This document shows positions 16,394 to 25,147 of a DNA stretch of 64,000 nucleotides, piece after piece. The stretch spans positions 496,001-560,000 of the forward strand of contig NZ_AEUW02000001.1 in NCBI RefSeq assembly GCF_000187995.2, written 5' to 3'. Made by a program: the position numbers and the translations under genes. Position 1 is the stretch's first letter. Every line of letters starts with the position of its first letter. The notes under the pieces were generated by a model. That model ran no database searches. It was not told the origin of the DNA and saw only the letters and a list, made by a program, of their open reading frames with translations. Origin of the DNA: Streptococcus macacae NCTC 11558. Its GTDB lineage: Bacteria > Bacillota > Bacilli > Lactobacillales > Streptococcaceae.

Positions 16394-16957
16394 TTATTTA
16401 TCATTTTCGAGAGTTGTTTTTAATTTCTGCAGTTGGTTACTGTCTGTTGCAGTACCTTTGAGTTCCATGCCCAGTTGGTTGGCAAAACGCTGAATGATAT
16501 AAACGGTACTTTCTTTAGAAAGCTCAGTAGGCGCAGCACCCTGCATAAAGAAATAGAGTTTCTTGCCTTTAAAAGGATTACTGCTTGTATCTTCTGAAGC
16601 ACGGTCAATCAGCGTTTTTAAGGCACCGCTCATAGAATGCCAGTAGACAGGTGTTCCAATGACAATAGTGTCGGCCTGCTTGACAAGATCTGTGACTTCC
16701 TTAAATTGGTCGTCTTTTAGTTTTTGTCCTAAAAAACCGATGCGGTAGTCAATTAGGTTAATTTGATCATAAGAAGTACCATTGAGCAAATCTTTGCCCA
16801 TTTTAACGGTATTGCCATCTTTATTTTGGCTGGCATTGATGAAAAGCACTTTGCTGGACATTTTCTCACCTCCTTTTGCTGTATTTTGGTGAGACTTAGT
16901 CTGGCTGCAGCCAGCTAAGCATAAGAAGGCTAGCAGCAGTGGGATTAGTTTTTTCAT
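16394..16957 (-). CDS. Flavodoxin-like NAD(P)H:quinone/FMN reductase with lipoprotein leader and a second internal start
   Basis: The long form has 187 residues: signal peptide with lipobox L-A-G-C (Cys18), a short polar linker, then a flavodoxin-type fold (V-L-F-I-N-A-S-Q-N-K-D-G-N-T for the FMN phosphate; G-T-P-V-Y-W-H-S-M-S-G for the isoalloxazine ring). This would be an outside-facing lipid-anchored flavoprotein. An internal ATG at 16861 (Met33) has a near-perfect ribosome site (AAAAGGAGGTGA, 7-base spacing), while the first ATG has only AAAGGA ~14 bases away. A cytosolic 155-residue form is therefore likely, alone or as well. It is divergent from a MerR regulator whose probable operator lies in its promoter. 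Confidence 0.8.
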   Translation of the reverse strand: MKKLIPLLLAFLCLAGCSQTKSHQNTAKGGEKMSSKVLFINASQNKDGNTVKMGKDLLNGTSYDQINLIDYRIGFLGQKLKDDQFKEVTDLVKQADTIVIGTPVYWHSMSGALKTLIDRASEDTSSNPFKGKKLYFFMQGAAPTELSKESTVYIIQRFANQLGMELKGTATDSNQLQKLKTTLENDK

Positions 16958-17020
16958 ATATTTTCTATTTTCCTTTCTTGTAAACCCTTGATTTCCTTAT
17001 CAAATTTGTTTACAATGATG

Positions 17021-17051
17021 AGTATATCAGCCGGGAGCAACCCCCGGTCAA
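17021..17051 (-). promoter_or_regulatory. MerR-type promoter of the flavodoxin gene (19-bp spacer with dyad)
   Basis: On the minus strand: TTGACC (17051-17046), a 19-base spacer, TATACT (17026-17021). Inside the spacer is CCGGG-N7-CCCGG (17031-17047 on the plus strand). A spacer of 19-20 bases with an inverted repeat between the boxes is the known design for MerR activators, which untwist the DNA to let polymerase engage. It lies between the flavodoxin and MerR genes. Confidence 0.8.
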
Positions 17052-17092
17052 GACTTTTACTCGAAAAAATGAAAAAAATTTTGGAGGTGTTT

Positions 17093-17485
17093 ATGTATAA
17101 CATGAAAGAAGCTTGTCAGCTCTGCCAAATGACTTATGATACTCTGAAATTTTACTGCAATAAAGGTTTAGTTCCTAATGTTAAGCGCGATAAAAATAAC
17201 TACCGTATTTTTGATGATCATGACATTGCTTGGATACAGAGCTTAGCTTGTCTAAAAAAATGCGGCATGTCCATCAAGGAAATGCAGGACTATCTGGCAC
17301 TTTGCCTTCAAGGTCAAAAGACTCTTCCAAAAAGACAAGAATTGCTCCAGTACAAACGTCAGTTTCTCTTAGAGCAACTGCAAGAAATTCAGAAAAGCTT
17401 AGATTATATTGATGAAAAGCAGCGTTATTATGAGGCAGTTTTAGAGGGGACAGCAGTCTATCAGAGTAACTTGATTTCATCCTGA
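17093..17485 (+). CDS. MerR-family transcriptional regulator
   Basis: 130 residues. The N-terminal winged helix (Y-N-M-K-E-A-C-Q-L-C-Q-M-T-Y-D-T-L-K-F-Y) and the wing (K-N-N-Y-R-I-F-D) are typical; a long helix (~75-115) follows for dimerisation, with a short effector region. It has Cys8, Cys11 and Cys22 in the DNA-binding domain and two more near S-L-A-C-L-K-K-C-G, so a thiol-, electrophile- or redox-sensing role is possible, as in the NmlR/AdhR group, but not shown. The ATG at 17093 follows TTGGAGGTG; earlier in-frame starts would run through the shared promoter. It probably controls the divergent flavodoxin gene. Confidence 0.87.
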   Translation: MYNMKEACQLCQMTYDTLKFYCNKGLVPNVKRDKNNYRIFDDHDIAWIQSLACLKKCGMSIKEMQDYLALCLQGQKTLPKRQELLQYKRQFLLEQLQEIQKSLDYIDEKQRYYEAVLEGTAVYQSNLISS

Positions 17486-17607
17486 AAATTAAAAGAAATT
17501 ACAGACACTGTTTTCATCTATTTCTAATCAATCCTCCTGAGTGTTTGTAATGTGGTGATAAGTCAGTTCAAAATGATAAGAGAGTTTTAAAAGAGACTAG
17601 GTATTTA

Positions 17608-17668
17608 GAGAAAGTGAGGCTGCAAACCTGATTTCTGCCAATCACGATTGCGTCTCACTTTCTTTTTG
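17608..17668 (+). terminator. Terminator-like hairpin ~120 bases after the MerR gene
   Basis: AGAAAGTGAG pairs with CTCACTTTCT across a 35-base loop and is followed by TTTTT. The remaining sequence between 17486 and 17775 shows nothing I can name. Confidence 0.55.
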
Positions 17669-17775
17669 ATGGTTCTTTTATTTTAAATTATTTTTTATTC
17701 GCACATTTCTCATGAAATTAGAGCCAAAATAAGGTATAATAAAAAGCAGAAGATAGTTAAGATGGGAGTATATTT

Positions 17776-18852
17776 GTGAGAGTAAGAAAATTTTACCTTC
17801 GATTTCTTATTTTTCTCCTTATTTTTTTGGGGATCTTATACAAATGTGCTGAACCGGCTCGCATTGATTCCAATACGGTTAGCGACCCTAATTTACCCCT
17901 TTTAAAGCGGTTTTTAACAACAAACCAGCTTAATGGTGTCATGATTGTAACGGGACCTGATGGTAAGGCTCAGGTATTTTCAAATCAAAGTAAGATTGAT
18001 GGCAGTCCTGTTTCAGACAGAAGCTATTTCCCCATTGCCTCTTTGCAAAAACTGATAACAGGTGTTGCTATCCAGCAATTAATTGATGAGCAGAAATTAT
18101 CACTTCAGACCCCTTTAAGCCGTTATTATCCTCAAATTGAAAACAGTGATAATATTACCATACAGGATCTGCTGTGCCATACTAGCGGCTTATCAGATCT
18201 AAAAGAAGTGTCTCAAAAAGTACTGAAAACCCAAGAACAGCAATTAGATTTTGCACTGGCAAATTATCGAGTAACTTATCAAAAGACTTGGAAATATGCC
18301 AACACCAATTATGCCTTATTAGCTGGTATCATCAGCCAAATTAGCGGCCAAAGTTATGAAGACTATGTTCGTCAGCATTTTTTGACAGCTAGGAAAAATT
18401 GGCAATTTAAAAAATATATTAAAATAAAAGATCAATCACATTTGGCTGCTTTGGCAAAATCCAATCCAAAAGCGATCTGGAATAAAATTTCTAAAGAAGC
18501 AACCTCTACTTTTGGTGCTGGTGATTATGCTGCCAGACCTATGGATTACTGGAATTTTATGACAGCCTTTGTAAATAACCAATTTGTTCCTGTTCGCGAA
18601 TACCGTCAATCTATGCAGGCTTCTTTAAGCCATTATTATGGCGGTCTTTATGTCAGCAAAAAGAGGCTGCATGCTAATGGCGGCGGCTTTGGTCCTTATT
18701 CTTGTTTCGTCTATTCTAATATTAAAACGAAGCAGGTTATGGTTTTGTTTGTCACTAATGGCAAATATAAGCACGTCAAATCTTTAGCAGCAAAAGCTTA
18801 TAAGATATATGAACGCTCCTACAGTCTCCCTAAGAATGGCCCCTTAAACTAA
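17776..18852 (+). CDS. Serine hydrolase, beta-lactamase class C / PBP4*-like
   Basis: 358 residues. Residues ~7-23 form a signal anchor; a Cys at 24 is not in a proper lipobox. The catalytic domain has the S-x-x-K motif S89-L-Q-K92 (I-A-S-L-Q-K), the Y-x-N motif Y174-A-N (W-K-Y-A-N-T-N-Y), and H-A-N-G-G-G near the C-terminus in place of the third K/H-T-G box. Such proteins are extracytoplasmic esterases, D-peptidases or regulators, seldom true beta-lactamases. The start is GTG with GGGAG eight bases upstream. Single-gene unit with a good terminator. Function unassigned beyond the fold. Confidence 0.82.
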   Translation: MRVRKFYLRFLIFLLIFLGILYKCAEPARIDSNTVSDPNLPLLKRFLTTNQLNGVMIVTGPDGKAQVFSNQSKIDGSPVSDRSYFPIASLQKLITGVAIQQLIDEQKLSLQTPLSRYYPQIENSDNITIQDLLCHTSGLSDLKEVSQKVLKTQEQQLDFALANYRVTYQKTWKYANTNYALLAGIISQISGQSYEDYVRQHFLTARKNWQFKKYIKIKDQSHLAALAKSNPKAIWNKISKEATSTFGAGDYAARPMDYWNFMTAFVNNQFVPVREYRQSMQASLSHYYGGLYVSKKRLHANGGGFGPYSCFVYSNIKTKQVMVLFVTNGKYKHVKSLAAKAYKIYERSYSLPKNGPLN

Positions 18853-18907
18853 AAAGTCCTGTAAGTACTGTCTTACATCGTTGAACAGTGCTTATCAGGG
18901 CTTTTTT
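18853..18907 (+). terminator. Terminator after the serine hydrolase gene
   Basis: An imperfect ~18-bp stem (AAGTCCTGTAAGTACTGT with ACAGTGCTTATCAGGGCTT) and a run of six T. Confidence 0.8.
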
Positions 18908-18941
18908 ATCAAAAATTTTTCCGACATTCTTTAACAAAATG

Positions 18942-19045
18942 ATACTCAATGAAATCAAAAAGCAAACGAGGAAGCTAGCCGCAAGCAGTATTTAGCGTAC
19001 GGCAAGGTGTCGCTGACCTCGTTTGAAAAGATTGTCAAAGAGTAT
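18942..19045 (+). repeat. BOX element, 104 bp
   Basis: Begins ATACTCAATGAAATCAAA, contains GGAAGCTAGCCGCAAGCAGT and TACGGCAAGGTGTCGCTGAC, and ends GAGTAT. These are the boxA/boxC landmarks of the pneumococcal BOX repeat. A full-length copy of equal size lies in reverse at 50755-50858. Confidence 0.85.
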
Positions 19046-19073
19046 TAATATCATAAAAAAGCAAGCGGCTTGA

Positions 19074-19700
19074 CTACTGCCAGATGGAACTGTCTGCTTC
19101 TTTCTTTTTAGCAAAAATAGGCTGACCGTGTTCTACTAAGATGACTTTAAGATCAAACCACTTAGCAAAATATTTTTGATACCATTTGTTGATTTTGATA
19201 TGAATAAAGACTATAAATATCAAGGCAAGGGCAATAATTAGTCCACGGATATATACTGATATAGCTGTGTCGCTATAGAGATCAAGCTGTATGACATAAG
19301 TATCAATCAAAACTAAGCCTGCATTCAATAACATAAATAAGCAATAAAACAAGCTTTGAAAGCCAATGTGTCTTGCTTGGTAGATCTGGCGGTAATCTTC
19401 ACTTATTTTTTCAAAAGTAGGCAGTGTCACTCCCCCTTCAGGTCCTTCGCTGAAATAGTCAACTAATTTAGGAGAAGCATGGTAACCGCAGAGGCGGCAA
19501 ATTTTATAATTAATATTTCTAAAAATGAAGTAGAAGATAGTGAGCGAAGGCATTATTAAATAAAGCTGAGCATTTCTTGTATGAGGGAAATACAAAGCGA
19601 AAAAAGTAAGTACGCAAAGAAGAATGGAGATGCTTTGCAGCAGCAGGTACAAGCATTTTATTGGCCAAGAATAGCTGGGCTGTGTTTCAAAATCTGTCAT
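19074..19700 (-). CDS. Membrane protein of unknown function
   Basis: 208 residues. I do not recognise the family. There are two hydrophobic segments in the first 60 residues (~15-33 and 45-60), a soluble loop (~65-110) with a C-x-x-C pair (K-I-C-R-L-C-G-Y) and several acidic residues, then two more segments (~113-135 and 148-166), and a charged C-terminal tail. The C-x-x-C could bind metal or form a disulfide. GGAGGGAG lies just before the ATG. It is monocistronic at the border between the accessory stretch and the core block beginning with the DUF1149 gene. The gap 19701-19995 holds only the promoter noted below. Confidence 0.65.
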   Translation of the reverse strand: MTDFETQPSYSWPIKCLYLLLQSISILLCVLTFFALYFPHTRNAQLYLIMPSLTIFYFIFRNINYKICRLCGYHASPKLVDYFSEGPEGGVTLPTFEKISEDYRQIYQARHIGFQSLFYCLFMLLNAGLVLIDTYVIQLDLYSDTAISVYIRGLIIALALIFIVFIHIKINKWYQKYFAKWFDLKVILVEHGQPIFAKKKEADSSIWQ

Positions 19701-19957
19701 GGAAGCTCCCTCCTTTATTGATAGATATAGATTCTGCTTAAATTCTAAGTCTACACTGTAATCTTATAGCTTAAAGTATAATTTGTCAAACAAGGGCTAA
19801 AGGGGAACTTGACTCAAAAACTCAACAGATATTTTTGGTTTTAACAGTGATAATTCCAACGAGAGGCTGCCATTTTCCTGTTCAAATAGTGATCAAATTG
19901 ATAAATATTTGAAAGAAATTCTGAAAACCAGGATTTCTTTAATTTTGGACTGAAATA

Positions 19958-19966
19958 TGCTATAAT
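19958..19966 (+). promoter_or_regulatory. Extended -10 promoter of the DUF1149-degV-dapB-cca-ABC-F operon
   Basis: TGC-TATAAT is an extended -10 box 30 bases before the DUF1149 start; a weak TTTAAT lies 17 bases upstream of it. Confidence 0.6.
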
Positions 19967-19995
19967 GAAAAGCAATGTAAAATGAGGAGATAGCA

Positions 19996-20370
19996 ATGGA
20001 AATCGAACGTCAAAAAGAATTTGTCAATCAATATCACTACGATGCAAGAAACATGGAATGGGAAAAGGAGAATGGTACGCCTGAAACGGATGTTGAGGTG
20101 ACCTTCCAACTTGTTGAGAAAAATGAAGAACTGAAGGAAACAAGAGTTGTAGCTGTTTTGCAATTTATGATTGTTCGTGAAGAATTTGTTCTTAGCGGTG
20201 TTCTTTCGCAAATGGTTAAGATTAAAAATCGGATTGTTAACCAGCCCAGCGAATTCTCAGCAGAAGAAGTATCAACCTTGGCAGCTCCTTTGTTAGATAT
20301 TTTAAAACGTATGACCTATGAGGTCACAGAGATTGCTCTTGACGCAGAAGGTATCAGCCTGGAGTTTTAG
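19996..20370 (+). CDS. DUF1149 family protein
   Basis: 124-residue soluble acidic protein of the streptococcal/lactobacillar DUF1149 family, some annotations of which point to a SecB-like fold. It has alternating beta strands (V-E-V-T-F-Q-L-V; R-V-V-A-V-L-Q-F-M-I-V-R-E-E-F-V-L-S-G) followed by a long C-terminal helix, consistent with such a fold. No catalytic motif. It starts a run of core genes: the DegV gene begins 4 bases after its stop. AATGAGGAGATAGC gives a good ribosome site. Function unknown. Confidence 0.8.
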   Translation: MEIERQKEFVNQYHYDARNMEWEKENGTPETDVEVTFQLVEKNEELKETRVVAVLQFMIVREEFVLSGVLSQMVKIKNRIVNQPSEFSAEEVSTLAAPLLDILKRMTYEVTEIALDAEGISLEF

Positions 20371-20374
20371 ACAT

Positions 20375-21220
20375 ATGAAACTAGCAGTTATTACAGACTC
20401 TTCTGTTTATATTCCTGAACATTTCGCTGATAGAGACAATCTCTTTATATTGGATATTGAAGTCAGTATAGAAAATACAGCTTATATTGAAGGTAAAAAT
20501 CTGACATTAGCCGCTTTCTATCAGAAAATGGCAGCATCAAAAGAGCTTCCTAAAACCAGTCAGCCAAGTTTAGCTGCTTTAGATACCCTTTTAACACAGT
20601 TAGAAGAGGAGCATTATACACATGCTGTAGGGCTCTTTTTGTCTGGAGGTATTTCTGGCTTTCACCAAAATATTCAGTACTTGATTGAAGAGCATCATAA
20701 ACTTCAGCTCGCTTTTCCAGATACTAAGATTACATCCAGTCCAATGGGATGGATGGTAATGGAAGTGCTGAAATGGGCAAAAGAAGATTTGCCTTTTGAG
20801 CAGATTCTGTCGCAGCTTCAGATTTTGATTGATAAGACAAATGCCTTTATTATGGTAGATGATCTTAACCATCTGGTGAAGGGCGGACGTTTATCTAATG
20901 GCTCAGCTTTATTAGGGACGCTTTTAAATATTAAACCTATTCTTTATTTTAATGACGGCAAGATTGAAGTGTTTGAAAAAGTTCGTACGGAAAAGAAAGC
21001 CATTAAGCGCTTGATTGCTGCTTTGGATGAAGTTACAGCTGATGGTTCTTATATGACTTATATCATTCATGCTAATGTTAAAGATAAAGCAGAATATCTT
21101 AAAGGTTTGCTGGAAGAACATGGTTATACAGACAATCTTATGGTTGTCCCTTTTAACAGCATCATTGCAACCCATCTTGGTGAAGGAGCTATTGCAGTTG
21201 GTGCTGTACCTAAGATTTAA
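20375..21220 (+). CDS. DegV family fatty-acid-binding protein
   Basis: 281 residues. It starts I-T-D-S-S (the lipid head-group loop), then P-K-T-S-Q-P-S in the first domain and H-L-V-K-G-G-R-L-S-N in the second, both typical of DegV. In Gram-positive bacteria such proteins (FakB) bind a fatty acid and present it to the kinase FakA for phosphorylation. That role is family knowledge; no FakA gene is in this window. The ATG at 20375 has GGAG 10 bases upstream, formed by the last codons of the DUF1149 gene, so the two are coupled. Followed by dapB after 10 bases. Confidence 0.88.
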   Translation: MKLAVITDSSVYIPEHFADRDNLFILDIEVSIENTAYIEGKNLTLAAFYQKMAASKELPKTSQPSLAALDTLLTQLEEEHYTHAVGLFLSGGISGFHQNIQYLIEEHHKLQLAFPDTKITSSPMGWMVMEVLKWAKEDLPFEQILSQLQILIDKTNAFIMVDDLNHLVKGGRLSNGSALLGTLLNIKPILYFNDGKIEVFEKVRTEKKAIKRLIAALDEVTADGSYMTYIIHANVKDKAEYLKGLLEEHGYTDNLMVVPFNSIIATHLGEGAIAVGAVPKI

Positions 21221-21230
21221 GGAGAAGTAA

Positions 21231-21998
21231 ATGAGTATTAAAGTTATTGTGGCAGGTTTTAAGGGAAGAATGGGAGCAACAGCTGTTGATATGATCAAGG
21301 AAGACAAAGATCTGGTGCTTGCTGCTCTTTTAGATCCCTTTGCCAAGGAAAAAGAAATTGATGGTGTGCCTGTTTTTACAGATAAAAGAGAATTAAGTCA
21401 GTTTTCAGCTGATGTCTGGGTGGATTTTACAACCCCTAAAGTGGCTTATGAGAATACGCATTTTGCTTTAGAAAATGGTTTTCGTCCAGTTGTTGGAACG
21501 ACAGGTTTCACGAAAGAGGAAATTAGTGAACTCATTGATTTATCAGCATCTAAAAAGATAGGGGGATTAATAGCGCCAAACTTTGCTATCGGTGCTATTT
21601 TACTGATGGAATTTGCAGCTAAGGCTTCTAAGTACTTCCCTGATCTTGAAATTATTGAATTGCATCATGATAAGAAAAAGGATGCTCCAAGCGGTACAGC
21701 AGTTAAAACGGCTGAATTGATCAAAGAAGTGCGCTCTTATAAAGAGCAAGGTGCAAAAGATGAAGAAGAAACTTTGCCTGGTGCCAGAGGGGCAGAATTT
21801 GATGGTTTCAGAATTCACAGTGTACGTCTGCCTGGATTAGTAGCTCATCAGGAAGTCATTTTTGGAGCTCAGGGAGAAGGGTTAACTCTCAGGCATGACT
21901 CCTATAATCGTGTTTCTTTTATGAGCGGTGTTAATTTAGGAATCAAAAAGGTTGTAAAACAAGAACAGCTTGTTTATGGTTTGGAACATTTATTATGA
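21231..21998 (+). CDS. dapB: 4-hydroxy-tetrahydrodipicolinate reductase
   Basis: 255-residue NAD(P)H enzyme of the lysine/diaminopimelate route, which supplies lysine for protein and, in streptococci, for the peptidoglycan stem. It shows the Rossmann motif V-A-G-F-K-G-R-M-G (8-16), the V-G-T-T-G-F loop, and the catalytic [14 protein letters not shown] motif. Length is normal. AAGGAG precedes the ATG. The stop overlaps the cca start (ATGA). All key residues are present. Confidence 0.96.
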   Translation: MSIKVIVAGFKGRMGATAVDMIKEDKDLVLAALLDPFAKEKEIDGVPVFTDKRELSQFSADVWVDFTTPKVAYENTHFALENGFRPVVGTTGFTKEEISELIDLSASKKIGGLIAPNFAIGAILLMEFAAKASKYFPDLEIIELHHDKKKDAPSGTAVKTAELIKEVRSYKEQGAKDEEETLPGARGAEFDGFRIHSVRLPGLVAHQEVIFGAQGEGLTLRHDSYNRVSFMSGVNLGIKKVVKQEQLVYGLEHLL

Positions 21999-23203
21999 GA
22001 TTAGAAACTTTGCCTTCTGAATTTCAGGAGGCTTTACCAGTGTTGGAGAAAATAAAAAAGGCTGGCTTTGAAGCTTATTTTGTCGGCGGCAGCGTTCGGG
22101 ATGCTCTTTTAGGAAAGGCTATCCATGATATTGATATCGCCTGCAGTTCTTATCCGGCAGAAACTAAAAACATTTTTCCAAGGACAATTGACATCGGTAT
22201 TGAGCACGGAACTGTTTTGGTTTTGGAAAATGGTCATGAATATGAAGTGACCACTTTTCGGACAGAGGATGTTTATGTGGATTATCGCAGGCCCAGCCGC
22301 GTTTCTTTTGTACGCTCTTTGGAAGAAGATCTTAAGCGCCGTGACTTTACCATCAATGCTTTTGCTTTAGATGAGGAATCTTATGTTATTGATAAATTCA
22401 ATGGCTTAGAAGATTTAAAAAATAAAATTTTAAGAGCAGTAGGAGAACCCAGTGAGCGTTTTAAGGAAGATGCTCTAAGAATTATGCGAGGGCTGCGTTT
22501 TTCGGCCTGCCTCAATTTTACCATTGAAGAAAAGACCTTTTCTGCTATGCAGGATCATGCTGAACTATTGGAAAAAATCTCAGTTGAGCGCTCTTTTATT
22601 GAATTGGATAAATTGCTGCAGGCTCCATTTTGGAAACAGGGAATTCGTTATCTCATGCTTAGTCATGCCTATCAGTATCTTCCCTTTTTACAGGATTCAT
22701 TAATAAAATGGGAGAAGATGCTGGCTGATTTGCCGGAAGATTTTGTCTTTTCATCTTCCGAGCAAGCTTGGGGGGCGGTTTTGCTCTATTTAGGAATTGA
22801 TAAAACGGCCCCTTTTTTAAAAAAATGGAAAACATCAAATGACTTTCAAAAGACAGTTGAGAAGATGCTGGCTATTTATAAGTTGCGGCAGGAAAGAAAA
22901 GCTGATAAGGCAGATGTTTACCGATACGGGCTGCATTTAATGCTGCTGGTTGAGGAACTTCGCCAGGCTCAAGGTTTAACGGTTGATTTTGAGCGCATTA
23001 AAACGATCCATGCTAATTTAACGATTCATCATAAGCATGAAATTGTCATTAAAGGCCGAGATCTGATGGCTGAGTTGCAGCTAAAGCCAGGTCCGGAATT
23101 AGGAAAACTATTAAATCAAATAGAGGAACATCTTGTTGCTGGTCATTTAGTGAATGAACGGACAGCTATTTTGGATTTTGTCAGAAAGGAATTAGAAGCG
23201 TGA
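21995..23203 (+). CDS. cca: CCA tRNA nucleotidyltransferase
   Basis: 402-residue class II enzyme that adds or repairs the CCA end of tRNAs. It carries the G-G-S-V-R-D motif (31-36), the metal-binding D-I-D (45-47), then R-R-D-F-T-I-N-A and [12 protein letters not shown], which hold the base-selecting residues. The order dapB-cca-ABC-F is familiar in streptococci. Start and stop both overlap neighbouring genes by 4 bases, so expression is tightly coupled. Confidence 0.96.
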   Translation: MRLETLPSEFQEALPVLEKIKKAGFEAYFVGGSVRDALLGKAIHDIDIACSSYPAETKNIFPRTIDIGIEHGTVLVLENGHEYEVTTFRTEDVYVDYRRPSRVSFVRSLEEDLKRRDFTINAFALDEESYVIDKFNGLEDLKNKILRAVGEPSERFKEDALRIMRGLRFSACLNFTIEEKTFSAMQDHAELLEKISVERSFIELDKLLQAPFWKQGIRYLMLSHAYQYLPFLQDSLIKWEKMLADLPEDFVFSSSEQAWGAVLLYLGIDKTAPFLKKWKTSNDFQKTVEKMLAIYKLRQERKADKADVYRYGLHLMLLVEELRQAQGLTVDFERIKTIHANLTIHHKHEIVIKGRDLMAELQLKPGPELGKLLNQIEEHLVAGHLVNERTAILDFVRKELEA

Positions 23204-25080
23204 GTGATTTTGTCGTTGACGAATTGAGTAAGACAGTTGGGGATAAGACTGTTTTTCAAAATATTTCTTTTATCATTCATAAATATGATCGGATCGGTAT
23301 TATTGGTCTTAATGGAAGTGGCAAGACGACTCTTCTTGATGTGATTTCTGGCAGGCTAGGTTTTGATGGCGATACTTGCCCCTTTTCCAGTCACAATCAT
23401 TATAAGATTGCCTACTTGACGCAGGAACCTGATTTTGATGAAGAAAAGACAGTGCTTGATACGGTCTTATCATCCGATTTGCCAGAAATGCGGCTGATTA
23501 GAGAATATGAGACCTTGATGGCAGATTATCAGGACAGCTATCAAGTGCGCCTTGAAAAGATTATGGCAGAAATGGATGCTCTTGATGTTTGGACAATTGA
23601 AAGTGAAGTCAAGACAGTTTTGTCTATGTTAGGGCTTTCAGATTTGTCGCAAAAAGTAAAAAATTTATCTGGCGGCTTGAGGCGCCGTGTACAATTGGCT
23701 CAAGTACTGTTAAATACAGCTGATTTGCTGCTCTTAGATGAACCGACGAATCATCTTGATATGGATACGATTGCTTGGCTGTCTCATTATCTAAAAAGCA
23801 GTAGGAAAACACTGCTTTTTATTACTCACGATCGCTATTTTTTAGACAGCCTTGCTACGCGAATTTTTGAATTGGACAAGGCTGCTTTGCTTGAGTATCA
23901 AGGCAACTATCAAGATTATGTACGTCTGCGTGCAGAGCGAGATGAGCGCGAGGCTGCTTTGCTGCATAAAAAGCGCCAGCTCTATAAACAAGAACTGGCT
24001 TGGATGAAAAAGCAGCCACAAGCCCGTGCGACTAAGCAGCAGGCTCGTATCAATCGTTTCAATGATTTGAAGACAGATTTAGCTGGGTCAAGCAGCTCTT
24101 CAAACCTGGAAATCAATTTTCAGACCAGCCGAATTGGCAAAAAGGTTGTTCAGTTTGAACATGTGAATTTTGCTTATCCGAATAAGCCCATTTTGAATGA
24201 CTTTAATCTGCTGATTCAAAATAAAGACCGAATTGGCATTGTTGGTGAAAATGGTGTTGGCAAATCGACACTGCTGAATCTGATTAGCGGCAGTTTGCAG
24301 CCAAAAGCTGGAAAGATTGATATTGGTGAGACTGTTCGTATTGGCTATTTTTCGCAGCAAATTCAAGGGATGGATGAGAGCAAAAGGCTTATTCATTACT
24401 TGCAAGAAACGGCAGATAAGGTTAAAACAGACAGCGGAAACATCAGTGTTTCAGAAATGCTAGAACAGTTTTTGTTTCCGCCTTCAATGCATGGTACACA
24501 AATTGCTAAACTTTCCGGCGGTGAAAAAAAGCGGCTTTACCTACTTAAAATCTTAATTGAACAGCCTAATGTTCTGCTTTTAGATGAACCGACCAATGAT
24601 CTTGATATTGCGACTTTAACAGTACTTGAGAGTTTTTTGCAAGACTTTGTTGGTCCAGTTATCACAGTCAGCCATGATCGCTATTTTTTAGATAAGATGG
24701 CTAATAAAATAATAGCTTTTGAAGAGGATACTATTCGAGAGTTTTTTGGCAATTATACCGATTATTTAGATGAAAAAACATTTGAAATAGAAAAAGCTAA
24801 CAAAGTTCAAAAGAAAGAAGCACCGAAAAGGGCTAAAGAAAAAACTAAAGATAAAAGTATGTCTTACTTTGAAAAGAAAGAATGGGCCACTATTGAAGAT
24901 GATATTGCTCAGCTAGAAGAGCAGATTGTCAAAATCGAAGAAGACATGCAGATGAGTGCTTTTGACTATAGTAAATTGTCAAAGCTCCAAGAGGAACTTG
25001 ATCTTAAAAATGATGAACTTTTGATGAAATATGAACGCTATGACTATCTAAGTGATTTGGAAAATTCAAAAAATAAATAA
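23200..25080 (+). CDS. ABC-F family ATPase
   Basis: 626 residues with two ATPase domains and no membrane segments. Domain 1 has Walker [10 protein letters not shown] (36-44), signature L-S-G-G-L-R-R-R and Walker [13 protein letters not shown]. Domain 2 has [17 protein letters not shown] and [12 protein letters not shown] charged linker (~240-285) separates them and a coiled-coil C-terminal tail (~530-626) is rich in Lys and Glu, as in the Uup-like branch. ABC-F proteins act on ribosomes; Uup-type members also affect transposon excision. GTG start, overlapping the cca stop. Confidence 0.9.
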   Translation: MSDFVVDELSKTVGDKTVFQNISFIIHKYDRIGIIGLNGSGKTTLLDVISGRLGFDGDTCPFSSHNHYKIAYLTQEPDFDEEKTVLDTVLSSDLPEMRLIREYETLMADYQDSYQVRLEKIMAEMDALDVWTIESEVKTVLSMLGLSDLSQKVKNLSGGLRRRVQLAQVLLNTADLLLLDEPTNHLDMDTIAWLSHYLKSSRKTLLFITHDRYFLDSLATRIFELDKAALLEYQGNYQDYVRLRAERDEREAALLHKKRQLYKQELAWMKKQPQARATKQQARINRFNDLKTDLAGSSSSSNLEINFQTSRIGKKVVQFEHVNFAYPNKPILNDFNLLIQNKDRIGIVGENGVGKSTLLNLISGSLQPKAGKIDIGETVRIGYFSQQIQGMDESKRLIHYLQETADKVKTDSGNISVSEMLEQFLFPPSMHGTQIAKLSGGEKKRLYLLKILIEQPNVLLLDEPTNDLDIATLTVLESFLQDFVGPVITVSHDRYFLDKMANKIIAFEEDTIREFFGNYTDYLDEKTFEIEKANKVQKKEAPKRAKEKTKDKSMSYFEKKEWATIEDDIAQLEEQIVKIEEDMQMSAFDYSKLSKLQEELDLKNDELLMKYERYDYLSDLENSKNK

Positions 25081-25147
25081 TGAAAAGAAGTCAGTAGGCT
25101 GCTGGCAACTGTATGAAAACATAAAAATGGAGATGAAAGGGGATTAT

